Assembly: GCF_000367945.1 (NCBI RefSeq)
Contig: NZ_KB849179.1
Coordinates: 2,663,592-2,727,591 of the forward strand
Direction of reading: 5' to 3'
Source of the DNA: Acinetobacter proteolyticus
GTDB lineage: Bacteria > Pseudomonadota > Gammaproteobacteria > Pseudomonadales > Moraxellaceae
DNA length: 64,000 nt
Below, one piece after another: positions 18,419 through 29,608 of the stretch; positions within the stretch are counted from its first letter, which is position 1; each line of letters starts with the position of its first letter. The position numbers and the translations under genes were made by a program. A model generated the notes under the pieces. The model saw only the letters and a program-made list of their open reading frames with translations. It was not told the DNA's origin and made no database searches.

Positions 18419-19219
18419 CTAGGCAAAAACGGCAACTGTCTGTCTAAGCACCGCAATTAAACGGTTTTCAGCATCCCAAACATAGGCATATTCAGTGGAA
18501 TATCCATGTTCTGCATATTCGGTAATGACTTTATATTTTAGCCAATCTTGAATTTGGCCGTTAACTGGTTGCAAATAAGTAATTTGCCAAGTTAATGAAC
18601 TGGCAGGTGCCGGCGTCTTGAACATCGGTAGTACCCCAGGCGGCCAGACATCCATTAAAGCAAACAGATCAGCCAATTGCATCTCACGATTAGGATGCAA
18701 ACTTGCTGCAAACCGCCCCCAACCACCAAAGTCAGGAACTTTACTGCCTGCCATTGGATAACTGCCTTCAGCCCAACACAATTCAAACTGCTGTAAGCAC
18801 TCTGGCATTAAACCTTCGATATAAAAAGTTTTATCCAATTGTTCAGGCATTGGATAATCAGGCACTTGCGGCAAATTCTGGACATGAATACGCGATTCAC
18901 GTTGTAGACCGAAACTGGCCACCAAAATGCTTTGTACCGCATCATCCTGCCAAAGTCGAACTTCCAGCGTCGTAACAGATTTTCCTTCTCTCAATACTTC
19001 GGCGCTGAGTCTGGCTTGTCCTTGTTGTACAGGACCGACAAAGGTGACGTTACAGCTTAACAATTGCTTTGCTACATCTTGTACCGTACTAATCGCCTTT
19101 TGGATCATCAGTCCGGCAATCAAACCACCGAATACGGTACGCCCCTGTAACCAACCTGATGGAATATCGATCCGTTCCTGTTGTTCAACCTGTTGATAAA
19201 GCGGGAGTAAGGACATCAT
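18419..19219 (-). CDS. acyl-CoA thioesterase family protein (TesB-like double hotdog)
   Basis: A predicted thioesterase of two hotdog folds: residues about 1-110, with WLQGRTVFGGLIAGLMIQKA, and about 135-265, with SSLTWQITYLQP and YSTEYAYVWDAENRLIAVLRQTVAVF. This is the acyl-CoA thioesterase/DUF4442-like 'thioesterase family protein' arrangement. The substrate is unknown. ATG 19219 is chosen because AAGGA precedes it closely; the frame extends upstream without a good ribosome site. Length 266. Confidence 0.82.
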   Translation of the reverse strand: MMSLLPLYQQVEQQERIDIPSGWLQGRTVFGGLIAGLMIQKAISTVQDVAKQLLSCNVTFVGPVQQGQARLSAEVLREGKSVTTLEVRLWQDDAVQSILVASFGLQRESRIHVQNLPQVPDYPMPEQLDKTFYIEGLMPECLQQFELCWAEGSYPMAGSKVPDFGGWGRFAASLHPNREMQLADLFALMDVWPPGVLPMFKTPAPASSLTWQITYLQPVNGQIQDWLKYKVITEYAEHGYSTEYAYVWDAENRLIAVLRQTVAVFA

Positions 19220-19320
19220 TTTTCCTTCATCATCGAAATACCCTATCTTTGAACGTTTTGAAGCATTTGTGAATGATCGTTTACACGGCAATATTGGGAA
19301 GATTATGTCAATCGGTCAAA

Positions 19321-21120
19321 TTATTCATGCAAAATTTTATAAATGGTTCTGGCCAGCACCCCACCCAACCCTGGAACCAAGGTCAGTTCATTTTCCGATG
19401 CTTTCAACACCCCTTGTATACCACCAAAATGCGTCAACAAATCACGACGGCGCTTTGGTCCAAGGCCGGGAATCGCTTCTAGAACAGAGCTACTGCGACG
19501 TTTATCTCGTTTAGCACGGTGTTTGGTAATGGCAAAACGATGTGCTTCATCACGGACCTGTTGAATCAAATGCAAGGCTTTATGGTCTTCAGGCAGTTGT
19601 ATCTTGGTACCATCAGTAAAGTGCAAAGTTTCCAGTCCAGGTTTACGCCCTTCCCCTTTAGAGACACCGATCATAAAGGCATCCAATTCAAGTTCCTGCA
19701 TCACTTCCATCGCCATATGCAATTGCCCTTTACCTCCATCAATTAACAGCAGATCAGGCAACATATTCTTTTTATAGCGACGGATCAGCGCTTGGCGCAT
19801 CGCAGCATAGTCATCTCCTCCAGTAATATCCTGAATGGCGAATTGGCGATAATCGCGCTTTCTTGCGCCGCCCTGATCAAACACCACGCAGGATGCAATC
19901 GGGGCTTCCCCCATGGTATGACTGATATCAAAACACTCAATCCGATCAATCGGACGCCCAACCACTTGTTCAAGCTGGTAAAAGCGTTCGTTCAATTCCA
20001 GATGATTACTGAGTTTGCCTTTAATGGCATGCTGTACATTCATTTGTGCTAGCTCTAACCATTCGGCTCGAGTCTCACGTACTTTATGTTTAATCTGTAC
20101 CTTTTTATTAAAGGTTTGCTGTAAAGCTTCTTCTAGTTGTTTTTGGTCGGGCACATCAACATTCACAATCAACTCTGTCGGCACTTCATCAGCGACTTGG
20201 AAATAAAAGTTCGCGATAAAGTCACTGAGCATTTGTCCTAAATCATCACCCAACATATCGGGGAAATAGCTTTTTCCTCCCAGCATCCGTCCATTGCGCA
20301 CATACATAATCTGGACGCAGGTCACCCCCGCTTGGTAGGCAATCGCCAGAATATCTGCCTCACCTTTGATTTTAAATACGGCTTGCTGTGCCTGTACTTC
20401 ACGTAATAAGCCAAGTCGATCGCGATAGAATACTGCCTTCTCAAATTCCAGTGCTTCTGCAGCCTGCTCCATTTTGCCGATGAGCTCTTGATTCAGCTCT
20501 TTGGTATCTCCTTGCAGAAAACGAATCGAGTTATCAACATCTTCTTTATATTCTTCTGGGCTAATCAGGCCGACACACGGCGCGGTACAGCGTTTAATCT
20601 GGTATTGCAGACACGGACGTTTGCGTTGTGAAAAATAGCTATTTTCACATTGGCGTACATTAAACAGCTTTTGTAATACCAATAAGGTATCCCGAGCGCT
20701 ATAAGCACTTGGGTACGGCCCAAAAAACTTACCAATTTGATGCTTGCCCTTACCTCGTCCACTGGCAATCCGAGGATAGGGCTTGTCTGATGAAACAAAG
20801 ATATAGACATAAGATTTATCATCCCGCAACATAATGTTATAAGGCGGGCGGTGCAGCTTAATCAGGTTTTGTTCAAGCAATAAGGCTTCAGTTTCTGAAC
20901 GTACCACCAAGCTTTCAATATCATAAATACGGGCAACTAAGGCCTGTGTTTTTGGATGCTCAATGGTTTTAACAAAATAGCTCGACACACGGTTTTTTAG
21001 ATTCTTAGCTTTACCGACATACAATAATTCCCCATCCTTACCCAGCATTTTATAAACGCCAGGTAACTGAGTCATATGCGCCAATATTTTTTCAATGTGT
21101 TCTCGAGCGTTTGGGTTCAC
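19321..21120 (-). CDS. uvrC: excinuclease ABC subunit C
   Basis: Nuclease subunit of nucleotide excision repair that makes both incisions. In the 599 residues: GIY-YIG domain at the N terminus ([26 protein letters not shown], about 18-45), the Cys-rich [13 protein letters not shown] segment near 170, a UVR motif binding UvrB (about 200-235), the RNase H-like endonuclease domain ([10 protein letters not shown] near 390; [10 protein letters not shown] near 450), and C-terminal HhH motifs ([24 protein letters not shown]). Starts at GTG 21120. A 19-bp palindrome lies 22 bp upstream. Confidence 0.96.
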   Translation of the reverse strand: MNPNAREHIEKILAHMTQLPGVYKMLGKDGELLYVGKAKNLKNRVSSYFVKTIEHPKTQALVARIYDIESLVVRSETEALLLEQNLIKLHRPPYNIMLRDDKSYVYIFVSSDKPYPRIASGRGKGKHQIGKFFGPYPSAYSARDTLLVLQKLFNVRQCENSYFSQRKRPCLQYQIKRCTAPCVGLISPEEYKEDVDNSIRFLQGDTKELNQELIGKMEQAAEALEFEKAVFYRDRLGLLREVQAQQAVFKIKGEADILAIAYQAGVTCVQIMYVRNGRMLGGKSYFPDMLGDDLGQMLSDFIANFYFQVADEVPTELIVNVDVPDQKQLEEALQQTFNKKVQIKHKVRETRAEWLELAQMNVQHAIKGKLSNHLELNERFYQLEQVVGRPIDRIECFDISHTMGEAPIASCVVFDQGGARKRDYRQFAIQDITGGDDYAAMRQALIRRYKKNMLPDLLLIDGGKGQLHMAMEVMQELELDAFMIGVSKGEGRKPGLETLHFTDGTKIQLPEDHKALHLIQQVRDEAHRFAITKHRAKRDKRRSSSVLEAIPGLGPKRRRDLLTHFGGIQGVLKASENELTLVPGLGGVLARTIYKILHE

Positions 21121-21142
21121 GACATGCCTATTCTCTCTATTT

Positions 21143-21161
21143 ACATCACATGATGTGATGT
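21143..21161. promoter_or_regulatory. perfect 19-bp palindrome upstream of uvrC
   Basis: ACATCACAT-G-ATGTGATGT, nine perfectly paired bases around one central base, 22 bp before the uvrC GTG. The symmetry and position suggest an operator. It does not match the SOS boxes or Fur/FNR/CRP sites that I know. Confidence 0.5.
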
Positions 21162-21223
21162 TTGCTTAATTTTTTTCAAGCTTTAAATGTGAATATCATG
21201 TAAGTGCCAAGTATATAAGTGAT

Positions 21224-21643
21224 TTAATGCTCGGAAAGCGTTTGATTTAAGGCCTTACAAAATGCCTTCTGGTCTTTAGGTGACACCAGAATATAACTTG
21301 CAATACCCTCTTTCTGATATTCAATGCGTAAACGATCTAGAGATAAAGCAGGAGATGAAATTAAATTATGGCTCGAAGAGATTTTAATAATGTCAGATTT
21401 ATTGATCTGCCATTTAAATAACATTGAATGAATTGTTAAATACTGTTCTGTCACGATATAGCGGGTATTGAAAATCGGCCACCATAAAACAACAATCGTC
21501 AAAAAATAAAGTACTGCATGTTCAGGATATTGCTGCATTGTTCCCTTGATATACATGGTCCACAAAAATTGAAGCAATAAACCTGTGGTCGCGATGACGA
21601 CACCCCAGAACCACCAATCAATTTTGGAGCGAAAACTTTGCAT
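21224..21643 (-). CDS. small membrane protein with PH-like domain
   Basis: A 139-residue protein with two N-terminal membrane helices (about 9-30 and 42-60), then a domain beginning RYIVTEQYLTIHSMLFKWQINKSDIIKIS and ending LVSPKDQKAFCKALNQ. This pattern fits bacterial PH-like (bPH/DUF304-type) domains. Function unknown. It has its own upstream region and stands between lpxO and uvrC on the minus strand. Confidence 0.7.
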   Translation of the reverse strand: MQSFRSKIDWWFWGVVIATTGLLLQFLWTMYIKGTMQQYPEHAVLYFLTIVVLWWPIFNTRYIVTEQYLTIHSMLFKWQINKSDIIKISSSHNLISSPALSLDRLRIEYQKEGIASYILVSPKDQKAFCKALNQTLSEH

Positions 21644-21699
21644 GTTTTTTCCTAAAATTTCTTTTATATGTTCTTATCATTCTAGCTCAATCGCATATA

Positions 21700-21724
21700 A
21701 AAACGCCCTGACGGGCGTTGATCT
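21700..21724 (-). terminator. terminator after lpxO
   Basis: AACGCCC-loop-GGGCGTT hairpin; on the minus strand it is followed by a T-run (TTTTTATA), 10 nt past the lpxO stop. Confidence 0.8.
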
Positions 21725-21733
21725 TATTCAAAC

Positions 21734-22648
21734 TTAAAAAACATATGGGCGTACAAAAATCAGGAAAAATAGCCCAAGCATGATGAACCATTTCAAGAAG
21801 TAATACAGTGAACGGTTCGACTTCTTCAACGCTTTGGCTTTAATACGAATCTGGTAAATATAACCAAAAGCTTTATTCAACCCCCCTGTTTGGTCACCCG
21901 CTTCATTGGGGGAACTGGCAGCGGTCATCACACTTTTTCCAAACCAGTGATTAAACTTCTCCATAAAGCGGGTCTTTAATGGACGCTCTACATCTGCGAA
22001 GAAAATAATACGGTTTTGGTCTGTGGTATTTTCAGCATAGTGAATATAGGTTTCATCAAATACGACACTTTCACCATCACGCCAAGAATAGCGCTCACCA
22101 TCAACATCAATAAAACAACGGTCATCATTCGGTGTGATTAAGCCCAAGTGATAACGTAATGAACCTGCGTACGGGTCACGGTGACGAACCAAACGGCTAT
22201 CTGGTGCCAGCTCCGTAAACATCGCGGCTTTAATCGTTGGCAAGGTCTTTAACAAAGCGGTTGTTTTTGGACAAAGTTCGGCCGCTGATGGATGTGCCGA
22301 GTCGTACCACTTCAGATAGAAACGTTTCCAGCCCGTTTTAAAGAAGGAATTAAAGCCCAAGTCATCATAGCTACTGGATGCTTTAATGCCACCTTTCTCA
22401 TACAGTGCTTTGGCTTCATCACGAATCATTTCCCAGTTTTCATCCAGAACCTTTAGGTCCTTGAAATGTTGGGTATCAATATACGGCTGATTCGGCACTT
22501 TGGAAAACATGTACATTAAAAAATTAATGGGTGCGAGAATCGTCGAATGGTCAAAAAACTGACGATAAAACGAATGCTTTACTTTACCACGGCGCTGAAT
22601 ATACAACGCAGAAATGATAAAAATCGCTAATATGATCCACTTAATCAT
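21734..22648 (-). CDS. lpxO: lipid A hydroxylase LpxO (aspartyl/asparaginyl beta-hydroxylase family)
   Basis: Fe(II)/2-oxoglutarate dioxygenase that adds a 2-hydroxyl group to a secondary acyl chain of lipid A. The protein (304 aa from ATG 22648) has an N-terminal membrane helix (about 1-20), the catalytic domain with RHRDPYAGSLRYHLGL (iron-binding His/Asp) and FDETYIHYAENTTDQNRIIFFADV (second His and 2-oxoglutarate Arg), and a C-terminal membrane helix (about 280-302). The longer frame up to 22717 lacks a good start. Divergent from fadB. Confidence 0.88.
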   Translation of the reverse strand: MIKWIILAIFIISALYIQRRGKVKHSFYRQFFDHSTILAPINFLMYMFSKVPNQPYIDTQHFKDLKVLDENWEMIRDEAKALYEKGGIKASSSYDDLGFNSFFKTGWKRFYLKWYDSAHPSAAELCPKTTALLKTLPTIKAAMFTELAPDSRLVRHRDPYAGSLRYHLGLITPNDDRCFIDVDGERYSWRDGESVVFDETYIHYAENTTDQNRIIFFADVERPLKTRFMEKFNHWFGKSVMTAASSPNEAGDQTGGLNKAFGYIYQIRIKAKALKKSNRSLYYFLKWFIMLGLFFLIFVRPYVF

Positions 22649-23042
22649 AGATGACTCTATCTTCTTAGCTGAAAAACAAATGCCAATTTGACAACCAAAT
22701 CTCAAAATCGCACTCAAAACAAGCTGGCTATTCTAGCAAATTTGTCCACTTAAATACCAATTTGCTTTACTTAAATCGGACAAAAGCCTTTTTCATTTTT
22801 CCCATCACAATCAAAGAGTAAACGCTCTATTTTGCTTGAAAAATTTATTTTTATTCATGATTTAACACTTCACGTCTAAGCTTACAATAAATTGATGACC
22901 CTAGCGTCACGGCTTGATACAACTTGTTATGTCCTTTTTGGATATAGTTATCGTAAGATTAGCGAAGCTTTTTTTGTGTGCTGAACTGCACATACGCTTT
23001 ATGACATCAACTCAGAATCCTCCACAACAAGGGAGATCAGGC
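22649..23042. other. lpxO/fadB divergent intergenic region
   Basis: About 390 bp, AT-rich. An inverted pair, TTTGTCC at 22741-22747 and GGACAAA at 22778-22784, lies on the lpxO side, with ACTTAAAT repeated between the arms. A reading frame joined in phase to fadB runs from 22914, but the fadB ribosome site and family N terminus lie at 23043. I see no fatty-acid-regulator site that I can name. Confidence 0.45.
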
Positions 23043-25196
23043 ATGATCCACGCTGGCAATGCCATTACCGTCCAAATGCTTGCGGACGGAATTGCAGAAT
23101 TCCGCTTTGACTTACAAGGTGAGTCGGTTAATAAATTTAACCGTGCAACCATCGAAGACTTCCAAGCAGCAATTGCTGCAGTGAAAGCCAATAACGATAT
23201 TAAAGGCTTAGTTGTTACCTCTGGCAAATCCACCTTCATCGTTGGTGCTGACATCACAGAGTTTGGCGATAACTTCGCTGCAGGTGAGCAAGCGATTGTT
23301 GATTGGCTTATGCCTGTACACGAAATCTTCAACAGCTTTGAAGATTTAGATCTACCTAAAGTTGCTGCAATCAATGGTACAGCACTGGGTGGTGGTTTCG
23401 AAATGTGCTTGGTGTGTGACTATCGTGTGATGTCAGAACAAGCGCAAGTGGGCTTACCAGAAATCAAATTGGGTATCTACCCTGGTTTTGGTGGTAGCGT
23501 ACGTTTAAGCCGTTTAATCGGTATCGACAATGCCGTTGAATGGATGGCAATGGCGAACCCGAAAAAACCTGCTGCTGCATTGAAAGATGGTGCTGTAGAT
23601 GCGGTTGTTGCTGCTGACAAATTACAAGAAGCTGCTGTTGACCTCGTTAAACAAGCGATTGCTGGTCGTTTGAACTGGAAAGCAAAGCGTCAAGAAAAAT
23701 TAGACGCAATCAAGTTGAACCCACTAGAACAAATGATGGCGTTCAATACGGCGAAAGGTGCGGTTCTTGCGAAAGCAAACCCAGCTCAATACCCTGCGCC
23801 AAAATTATTGCTTGATTCATTACAAGCTGGTGCAAGCTCAACCCGTGATGACGCGTTAAAAGCAGAAGCACAAGGTTTTGCAAAAGCAGCGATTACGCCA
23901 CAAGCAGGTGCATTGATCGGTTTATTCATCAATGACCAAGTGGTGAAGAAAACTGCGAAAAAATATGAGAAAGGTGCTCACCCTGTTAACCAAGCAGCGG
24001 TATTAGGTGCGGGTATCATGGGTGGGGGTATTGCTTACCAAGCGGCAAGCAAAGGCACACCAATCATCATGAAAGACATTGGTAACCCACAACTTGCTCT
24101 CGGTATGAAAGAAGCGAATGGCTTACTGACCAAGCAAGTTGAACGCAAGAAAATGAAACCTGCGCAAATGGGTGAAACACTGGCTCGCATCCGTCCAACT
24201 TTAAGCTATGACGAGTTTAAAGAAGTGGATATCGTGATCGAAGCCGTGACTGAAAATCCAAAAGTTAAAGAAATCGTGCTTGCTGATACTGAAAAGCATG
24301 TTCGTGAAAACACGATCATTGCATCTAACACTTCAACGATTTCAATTACACGTTTAGCGAAAGCATTACAACGCCCTGAAAACTTTGTAGGTATGCACTT
24401 CTTCAACCCAGTACACATGATGCCACTGGTAGAAGTGATTCGTGGTGAAAAGACGTCTGAAGAAGCGATCGCAACAACTGTGGTTCTTGCTCAAAAAATG
24501 GGTAAAACACCAATCGTTGTTAACGACTGCCCAGGTTTCTTGGTTAACCGTGTATTGTTCCCTTACTTTGGTGCATTTGACCTACTTGTAAAAGACGGTG
24601 CAGATTTCCAACAAGTGGATAATGTGATGGCGAAATTCGGCTGGCCGATGGGTCCTGCATACTTGATCGATGTTGTTGGTATCGATACAGGTGTTCATGG
24701 CGCAGAAGTAATGGCTGAAGGTTTCCCTGACCGTATGAAGCCAGACTACAAAGGTTCAATCGAAGCGATGTACGAAGCAAAACGTCTTGGTCAAAAGAAT
24801 GACGTTGGTTTCTACAAATACGTGTTAGACAAGAAAGGTAAGAAAGCGAAAACTGTTGATCCAACAGCATACGAAATTATTGCACCTTTCGTGACTGGCG
24901 AAAAACGCGAGTTTGACAACCAAGAAATCATTGACCGTATGATGCTTGCTTTCTGTAACGAAACTGTTCGTTGCTTAGAAGACAACATCGTTGCCACTGC
25001 ATCTGAAGCAGATATGGCGATGATCATGGGTGTAGGTTTCCCTCCATTCCGTGGTGGTCCATGCCGTTATATCGACCAAACAGGTGTTGCTGAATACGTT
25101 GCGCTTTGCGACAAATATGCACACTTAGGTAAGGCTTATGAAGCGCCACAAATGTTGCGTGACATGGCTGCTAACAACACAAAATTCTACGGTTAA
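23043..25196 (+). CDS. fadB: fatty acid oxidation complex alpha subunit FadB
   Basis: Multifunctional beta-oxidation enzyme: enoyl-CoA hydratase/isomerase plus 3-hydroxyacyl-CoA dehydrogenase. An N-terminal crotonase domain (about 1-190) has [20 protein letters not shown]; the NAD-binding domain begins near 317 with [17 protein letters not shown], followed by [11 protein letters not shown] and [17 protein letters not shown]; the C-terminal domain extends to 717. ATG 23043 ([11 protein letters not shown]) is preferred: it matches family N termini and GGGAGA precedes it. Co-transcribed with fadA 12 bp downstream. Confidence 0.96.
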   Translation: MIHAGNAITVQMLADGIAEFRFDLQGESVNKFNRATIEDFQAAIAAVKANNDIKGLVVTSGKSTFIVGADITEFGDNFAAGEQAIVDWLMPVHEIFNSFEDLDLPKVAAINGTALGGGFEMCLVCDYRVMSEQAQVGLPEIKLGIYPGFGGSVRLSRLIGIDNAVEWMAMANPKKPAAALKDGAVDAVVAADKLQEAAVDLVKQAIAGRLNWKAKRQEKLDAIKLNPLEQMMAFNTAKGAVLAKANPAQYPAPKLLLDSLQAGASSTRDDALKAEAQGFAKAAITPQAGALIGLFINDQVVKKTAKKYEKGAHPVNQAAVLGAGIMGGGIAYQAASKGTPIIMKDIGNPQLALGMKEANGLLTKQVERKKMKPAQMGETLARIRPTLSYDEFKEVDIVIEAVTENPKVKEIVLADTEKHVRENTIIASNTSTISITRLAKALQRPENFVGMHFFNPVHMMPLVEVIRGEKTSEEAIATTVVLAQKMGKTPIVVNDCPGFLVNRVLFPYFGAFDLLVKDGADFQQVDNVMAKFGWPMGPAYLIDVVGIDTGVHGAEVMAEGFPDRMKPDYKGSIEAMYEAKRLGQKNDVGFYKYVLDKKGKKAKTVDPTAYEIIAPFVTGEKREFDNQEIIDRMMLAFCNETVRCLEDNIVATASEADMAMIMGVGFPPFRGGPCRYIDQTGVAEYVALCDKYAHLGKAYEAPQMLRDMAANNTKFYG

Positions 25197-25208
25197 GGAG
25201 CGACGTGA

Positions 25209-26381
<1,173 letters not shown>

Positions 26382-26400
26382 TCAACACTGAGATAAAAAA

Positions 26401-26427
26401 ATCCCCGCATTTTGCGGGGATTTTTTT
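26401..26427 (+). terminator. terminator after fadA
   Basis: ATCCCCGCA-TTT-TGCGGGGAT followed by seven T. Strong rho-independent form. Confidence 0.9.
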
Positions 26428-26546
26428 ATGCGATCAAAATTCGTTTCATGGTTGTATCGAATTCTTAAAATACAAATACCCACTGTAGACAGAACAATAC
26501 ACGGCAAATTATGATTGCTATTCCAACAAATAATAAGGTTCTAACA

Positions 26547-27170
26547 ATGTTTAAAAATATGGCAGCCGATTTAATGGGAACCAGTGATATCGGTAAGATT
26601 ATTGAACCTCAAGATTATGATAAAACGGATATTGATGACTATATTTTCCATGAAGACAATGAAAAAATCTTCTTCCTCATCAAAGCAAAAACGGATGAAT
26701 ACTGCTTTACCAACACCGCATTTATCCATCTCGATGGTACCAGTGCGGTCAGCAAGAAGAGAACCCTAAACCGTTATCCCTATAAGCACTATCAAATCAG
26801 CCGAGTGCTACTTGAAACCGCAGGAACCATTGATCGCGATGTTGAAATCAAGTTCCAGTTGGGTGGTGCAGCCTATTCAATTGATATTGAGAAAGCCCAA
26901 ATCGAAAAAGTACGTGACTTATATAAGGCCCTATTTAGTATTGGCGAAGCATGTAAAGAAATTGAACGTCAATACACCACTCTGGTTCAAACACAGCAAG
27001 CCGTAAACGGTATGTTCTCGCTGCGTGAGTTGCCAGAACAGGTGTTACTGAATCTACCTGATATTATTTCGCAAACGACCCTGCAAGTTGAAAACAAGTT
27101 TACCGAGCGTCGAAAACAAATTGAAGACTATGATTTCTCTGCTATTTTTGAACGTTATCTAAAGCAATAA
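26547..27170 (+). CDS. YvbH-like protein with bacterial PH domain
   Basis: A 207-residue protein (ATG 26547, AAGG 8 nt upstream) resembling Bacillus YvbH as I remember it. An N-terminal bPH_1-type pleckstrin-like domain (about 1-125) carries SDIGKIIEPQDYDKTD, EDNEKIFFLIKAKTDEYCFTN and the KRTLNRYPY stretch; a C-terminal helical segment (about 130-205) corresponds to the oligomerisation region. No signal peptide. Function unknown; the family is better known from Firmicutes. Flanked by two near-identical terminators. Confidence 0.8.
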   Translation: MFKNMAADLMGTSDIGKIIEPQDYDKTDIDDYIFHEDNEKIFFLIKAKTDEYCFTNTAFIHLDGTSAVSKKRTLNRYPYKHYQISRVLLETAGTIDRDVEIKFQLGGAAYSIDIEKAQIEKVRDLYKALFSIGEACKEIERQYTTLVQTQQAVNGMFSLRELPEQVLLNLPDIISQTTLQVENKFTERRKQIEDYDFSAIFERYLKQ

Positions 27171-27176
27171 TATAAA

Positions 27177-27203
27177 ATCCCCGTAATGTGCGGGGATTTT
27201 TCT
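27177..27203. terminator. bidirectional terminator after YvbH-like gene
   Basis: ATCCCCG/CGGGGAT stem, then TTTTTC. It lies between converging genes and its sequence closely resembles the fadA terminator 780 bp away. Confidence 0.8.
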
Positions 27204-27220
27204 TTATTCAATCAGATAAT

Positions 27221-27727
27221 TTAATAGGGCTGTTTAAAGCCTCTTAGTCCATCTTGAATTTGCTGCTGTAATCGCAAAATATCATCGGCATTCAACTTAA
27301 TCGTACCATTACGAATTCCATCAATATTATTTCGATTAATATTCAATGGTTCCAGCATTTTAAAAATGCCATTGGTTGGGTCAGAAGACTGTAGACCTGA
27401 CGCAACAGCAAGAATGTATTGCTGCAAAACCGGCGAGTATTGGGATAGATCTGGCTGTGCTGCCACAGGCTGATAAGTCACTGTTGTCGGACTTTCAGTC
27501 ACACCAGCATTCTGCATATCATTATGTAATTTATAGACATAATGTTGCAGCGCCTGACGGACTTGCTTGTCTTCCTGAAAGGGAACAAATCCAACTTCTT
27601 CACGTAGTTCAGATTCAGCCATGACCCGAATGGTCGGCAATGAGGTCACTTCATCATTTGCCTGTACGACAGGTATGCCTATAAAAGCCAATACAGTGAT
27701 CAGGACGGATCGTTTTAGAAAATTCAT
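27221..27727 (-). CDS. exported protein of unknown function
   Basis: A 168-residue product with a clear signal peptide (MNFLKRSVLITVLAFIGIPVVQA, cleavage near residue 23 before NDEV). The mature part has Pro/Gln-rich and helical stretches and no domain I recognise. ATG 27727 is chosen because GGAG sits 6 nt upstream. Expected in the periplasm (no lipobox). Single gene with its own terminator. Confidence 0.75.
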   Translation of the reverse strand: MNFLKRSVLITVLAFIGIPVVQANDEVTSLPTIRVMAESELREEVGFVPFQEDKQVRQALQHYVYKLHNDMQNAGVTESPTTVTYQPVAAQPDLSQYSPVLQQYILAVASGLQSSDPTNGIFKMLEPLNINRNNIDGIRNGTIKLNADDILRLQQQIQDGLRGFKQPY

Positions 27728-27980
27728 CGTTTGCTCCAAACATCCCTCATCCATAAGAAGATAATGAGTTAAATAAAAGCATCTGATAAATAGGCTACAG
27801 CAAAGTGATGTTTGATTCAGTAGAGGTCAGATAAACGGTAAATTTCACTCGAATTTACGCAACATATCGGTTGTGCCGTTCTTTTACTGCCGTCCAAAAT
27901 GGCTTATGGGAACAAGGAATTGAACGAAAATACCCAAGTGCGTCCATCTAAATCATATGGGTGTTAATGCCCGCTTCTGA

Positions 27981-28012
27981 AAAAAAGACAAAACCATCCT
28001 GTTGGGATGGTT
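27981..28012 (-). terminator. terminator after gene ending at 28036
   Basis: Minus-strand AACCATCC/GGATGGTT hairpin followed by TTTGTCTTTTTT. Confidence 0.75.
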
Positions 28013-28035
28013 AAACTTGCTCTTTAAGAAACAGG

Positions 28036-28458
28036 TTAATGATTAGCGCAAAGTGGTTGAATTTCTTTTACCTTAATATCATGCAAATTCAAGGCGGATA
28101 ACGAACTGCCATCCAAACTTTCTTGGAGTATCATTTCTGTATCAGTTAACTTAATAATTTTTAAATTAATTGTAGGTTGCGTACCCAAAGATATCTTTAT
28201 CAGATCATTGCTTAATACGTATCGACCTTCTCTCTTTGGCTCTGCTTTAAACGTTTTATTCTTAAAGTCACATTCAAATGGGTAAAGTGTTGTATTGCCT
28301 TGATCATCAAAAGTAGCAACATTCGCAACCCCGTTTTTTAACGGTATCATTGCCCAGTTACCTATTAATTGTGCCTGCTCATAGGCTTGAACAGTGCTCA
28401 AAGTACTAAAATAAATTAAACAGATAGAAAAGAATTTAACGGTTATATATCTATTCAT
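28036..28458 (-). CDS. small exported protein of unknown function
   Basis: A 140-residue protein with an N-terminal signal peptide (about residues 1-24, ending STVQA before YEQAQ). The mature part has a lipocalin-like run of strands (LIGNWAMIPLKNGV, FECDFKNKTFKAEP, YVLSNDLIKISLG, INLKIIKLTDTEMILQ) and only a few Cys. I do not assign a family. ATG 28458 is chosen because the signal peptide begins there; the frame runs open to 28542. Confidence 0.65.
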   Translation of the reverse strand: MNRYITVKFFSICLIYFSTLSTVQAYEQAQLIGNWAMIPLKNGVANVATFDDQGNTTLYPFECDFKNKTFKAEPKREGRYVLSNDLIKISLGTQPTINLKIIKLTDTEMILQESLDGSSLSALNLHDIKVKEIQPLCANH

Positions 28459-28868
28459 AATAAACTTCTTGTTTTCTCTCGCTACGCTTCTGTTATTTAC
28501 AATGCCCTGAAGCAAATCTGTTTTCAGTTCAGACCGCTTCATCTTAGTTCAAGAAATACACCGAATCAATACACTCTACATCATCATGCCCGATAAGCAT
28601 TTAGCCGTATTATGATCTCGTACAGCCCTCCCTCCCGCACTAAATAAATCAATTGATTTTATCGAAGTACTATTCTCCCTCATTTCTTATGACGTAAATT
28701 TCCTAACCATGATAACAGCGCCACCATCTTGTAAGGATCCAACCCCAAACTTATCTAAGGATGAATAAAACAGCCAAGATACTAGCTTTTTTTCGGGTCT
28801 TTTATTACTTTCATACAAAACCCAATATTTTAAAATTTAAGACCCAAGATATCATAAGGCATATACGG
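28459..28868. other. intergenic region between two divergent exported-protein genes
   Basis: About 410 bp of AT-rich DNA carrying the outward promoters. The frames of both neighbours extend into it, but their signal peptides place the real starts at 28458 and 28869. I see no other gene, repeat or clear operator. Confidence 0.4.
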
Positions 28869-29567
28869 ATGTTCATATCACCAACCAGAACTCTTCTCGG
28901 CTTAGCAATAGTGTCAGTCCTTGCGACAGGCTGTGCGACCTCCACCCTGATCAAAAAAGATAACCGTTCCTACACCCGTACCGCCAAAGTCACCCTGATT
29001 GAAGACAATGTGGTTGCTTTTGGCCGTCCGGCTCAAGCAGCAGCAAATTTACCGAAAGACAGTATTGTGATTGCTGGGCAAAAGAACAGTTATATCCTGA
29101 CCCAAGGTGGCGCTCAGTTCGTGACGTTAATTGGCAAACTGGATCCGAAAAATATTCAGATCACCCGTGACCTCAATTTCTATTCAGAAAAGAATGACGG
29201 GCATTTTTCTGGCACCTTGCCACTTTCCTATGTGAAGCTGAAAGAAGATTTAAGCAAGAAAGACCTGGAGTTTTTCATTGAAAATGGTGCTAAAGAATGC
29301 TCTTCTTCAAGTGATGAACGCATGCAGGCACAACGCTTCTGCTTTGATATTAAACTGGCGGGTGTGGTCTATCCTGCGGCCAATAATCTCAGCACATTAA
29401 AAGCGCTGAGCAAAGCTTATCAAGTCACCATTTATACCCAGAAAGAAGAAAGCTATAAATCTAAATCAGGGTTAAATCCGCTAGAAAAACTGGTGCTGCT
29501 ACCGTTTGCTGTGGCAATTGATGTGGTAAGCCTCCCATTCCAAGCTGCGGACAAGATTTTTGATTAA
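28869..29567 (+). CDS. predicted lipoprotein of unknown function
   Basis: A 232-residue protein with a lipoprotein signal: a basic/hydrophobic start MFISPTRTLLGLAIVSV, then the lipobox LATGC, so Cys22 should be lipidated. The mature part is mixed alpha/beta with two Cys (AKECSSSS, RFCFDIKL). The C-terminal LLPFAVAIDVVSLPFQA recalls the Pro-rich ends of YceK/YidQ-type small lipoproteins, but I do not assign one. ATG 28869 is set by the lipoprotein signal; an in-frame ATG at 28761 would bury it. Confidence 0.75.
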   Translation: MFISPTRTLLGLAIVSVLATGCATSTLIKKDNRSYTRTAKVTLIEDNVVAFGRPAQAAANLPKDSIVIAGQKNSYILTQGGAQFVTLIGKLDPKNIQITRDLNFYSEKNDGHFSGTLPLSYVKLKEDLSKKDLEFFIENGAKECSSSSDERMQAQRFCFDIKLAGVVYPAANNLSTLKALSKAYQVTIYTQKEESYKSKSGLNPLEKLVLLPFAVAIDVVSLPFQAADKIFD

Positions 29568-29608
29568 TCCTGAGCTAAAATCCTTTCAAATCGCATGATG
29601 AAGAGCTG

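Noticed and set aside
22914..23042. 43-residue N-terminal extension of FadB
   Set aside because: Family N terminus and ribosome site are at 23043, and the extension is hydrophobic and unrelated to FadB.
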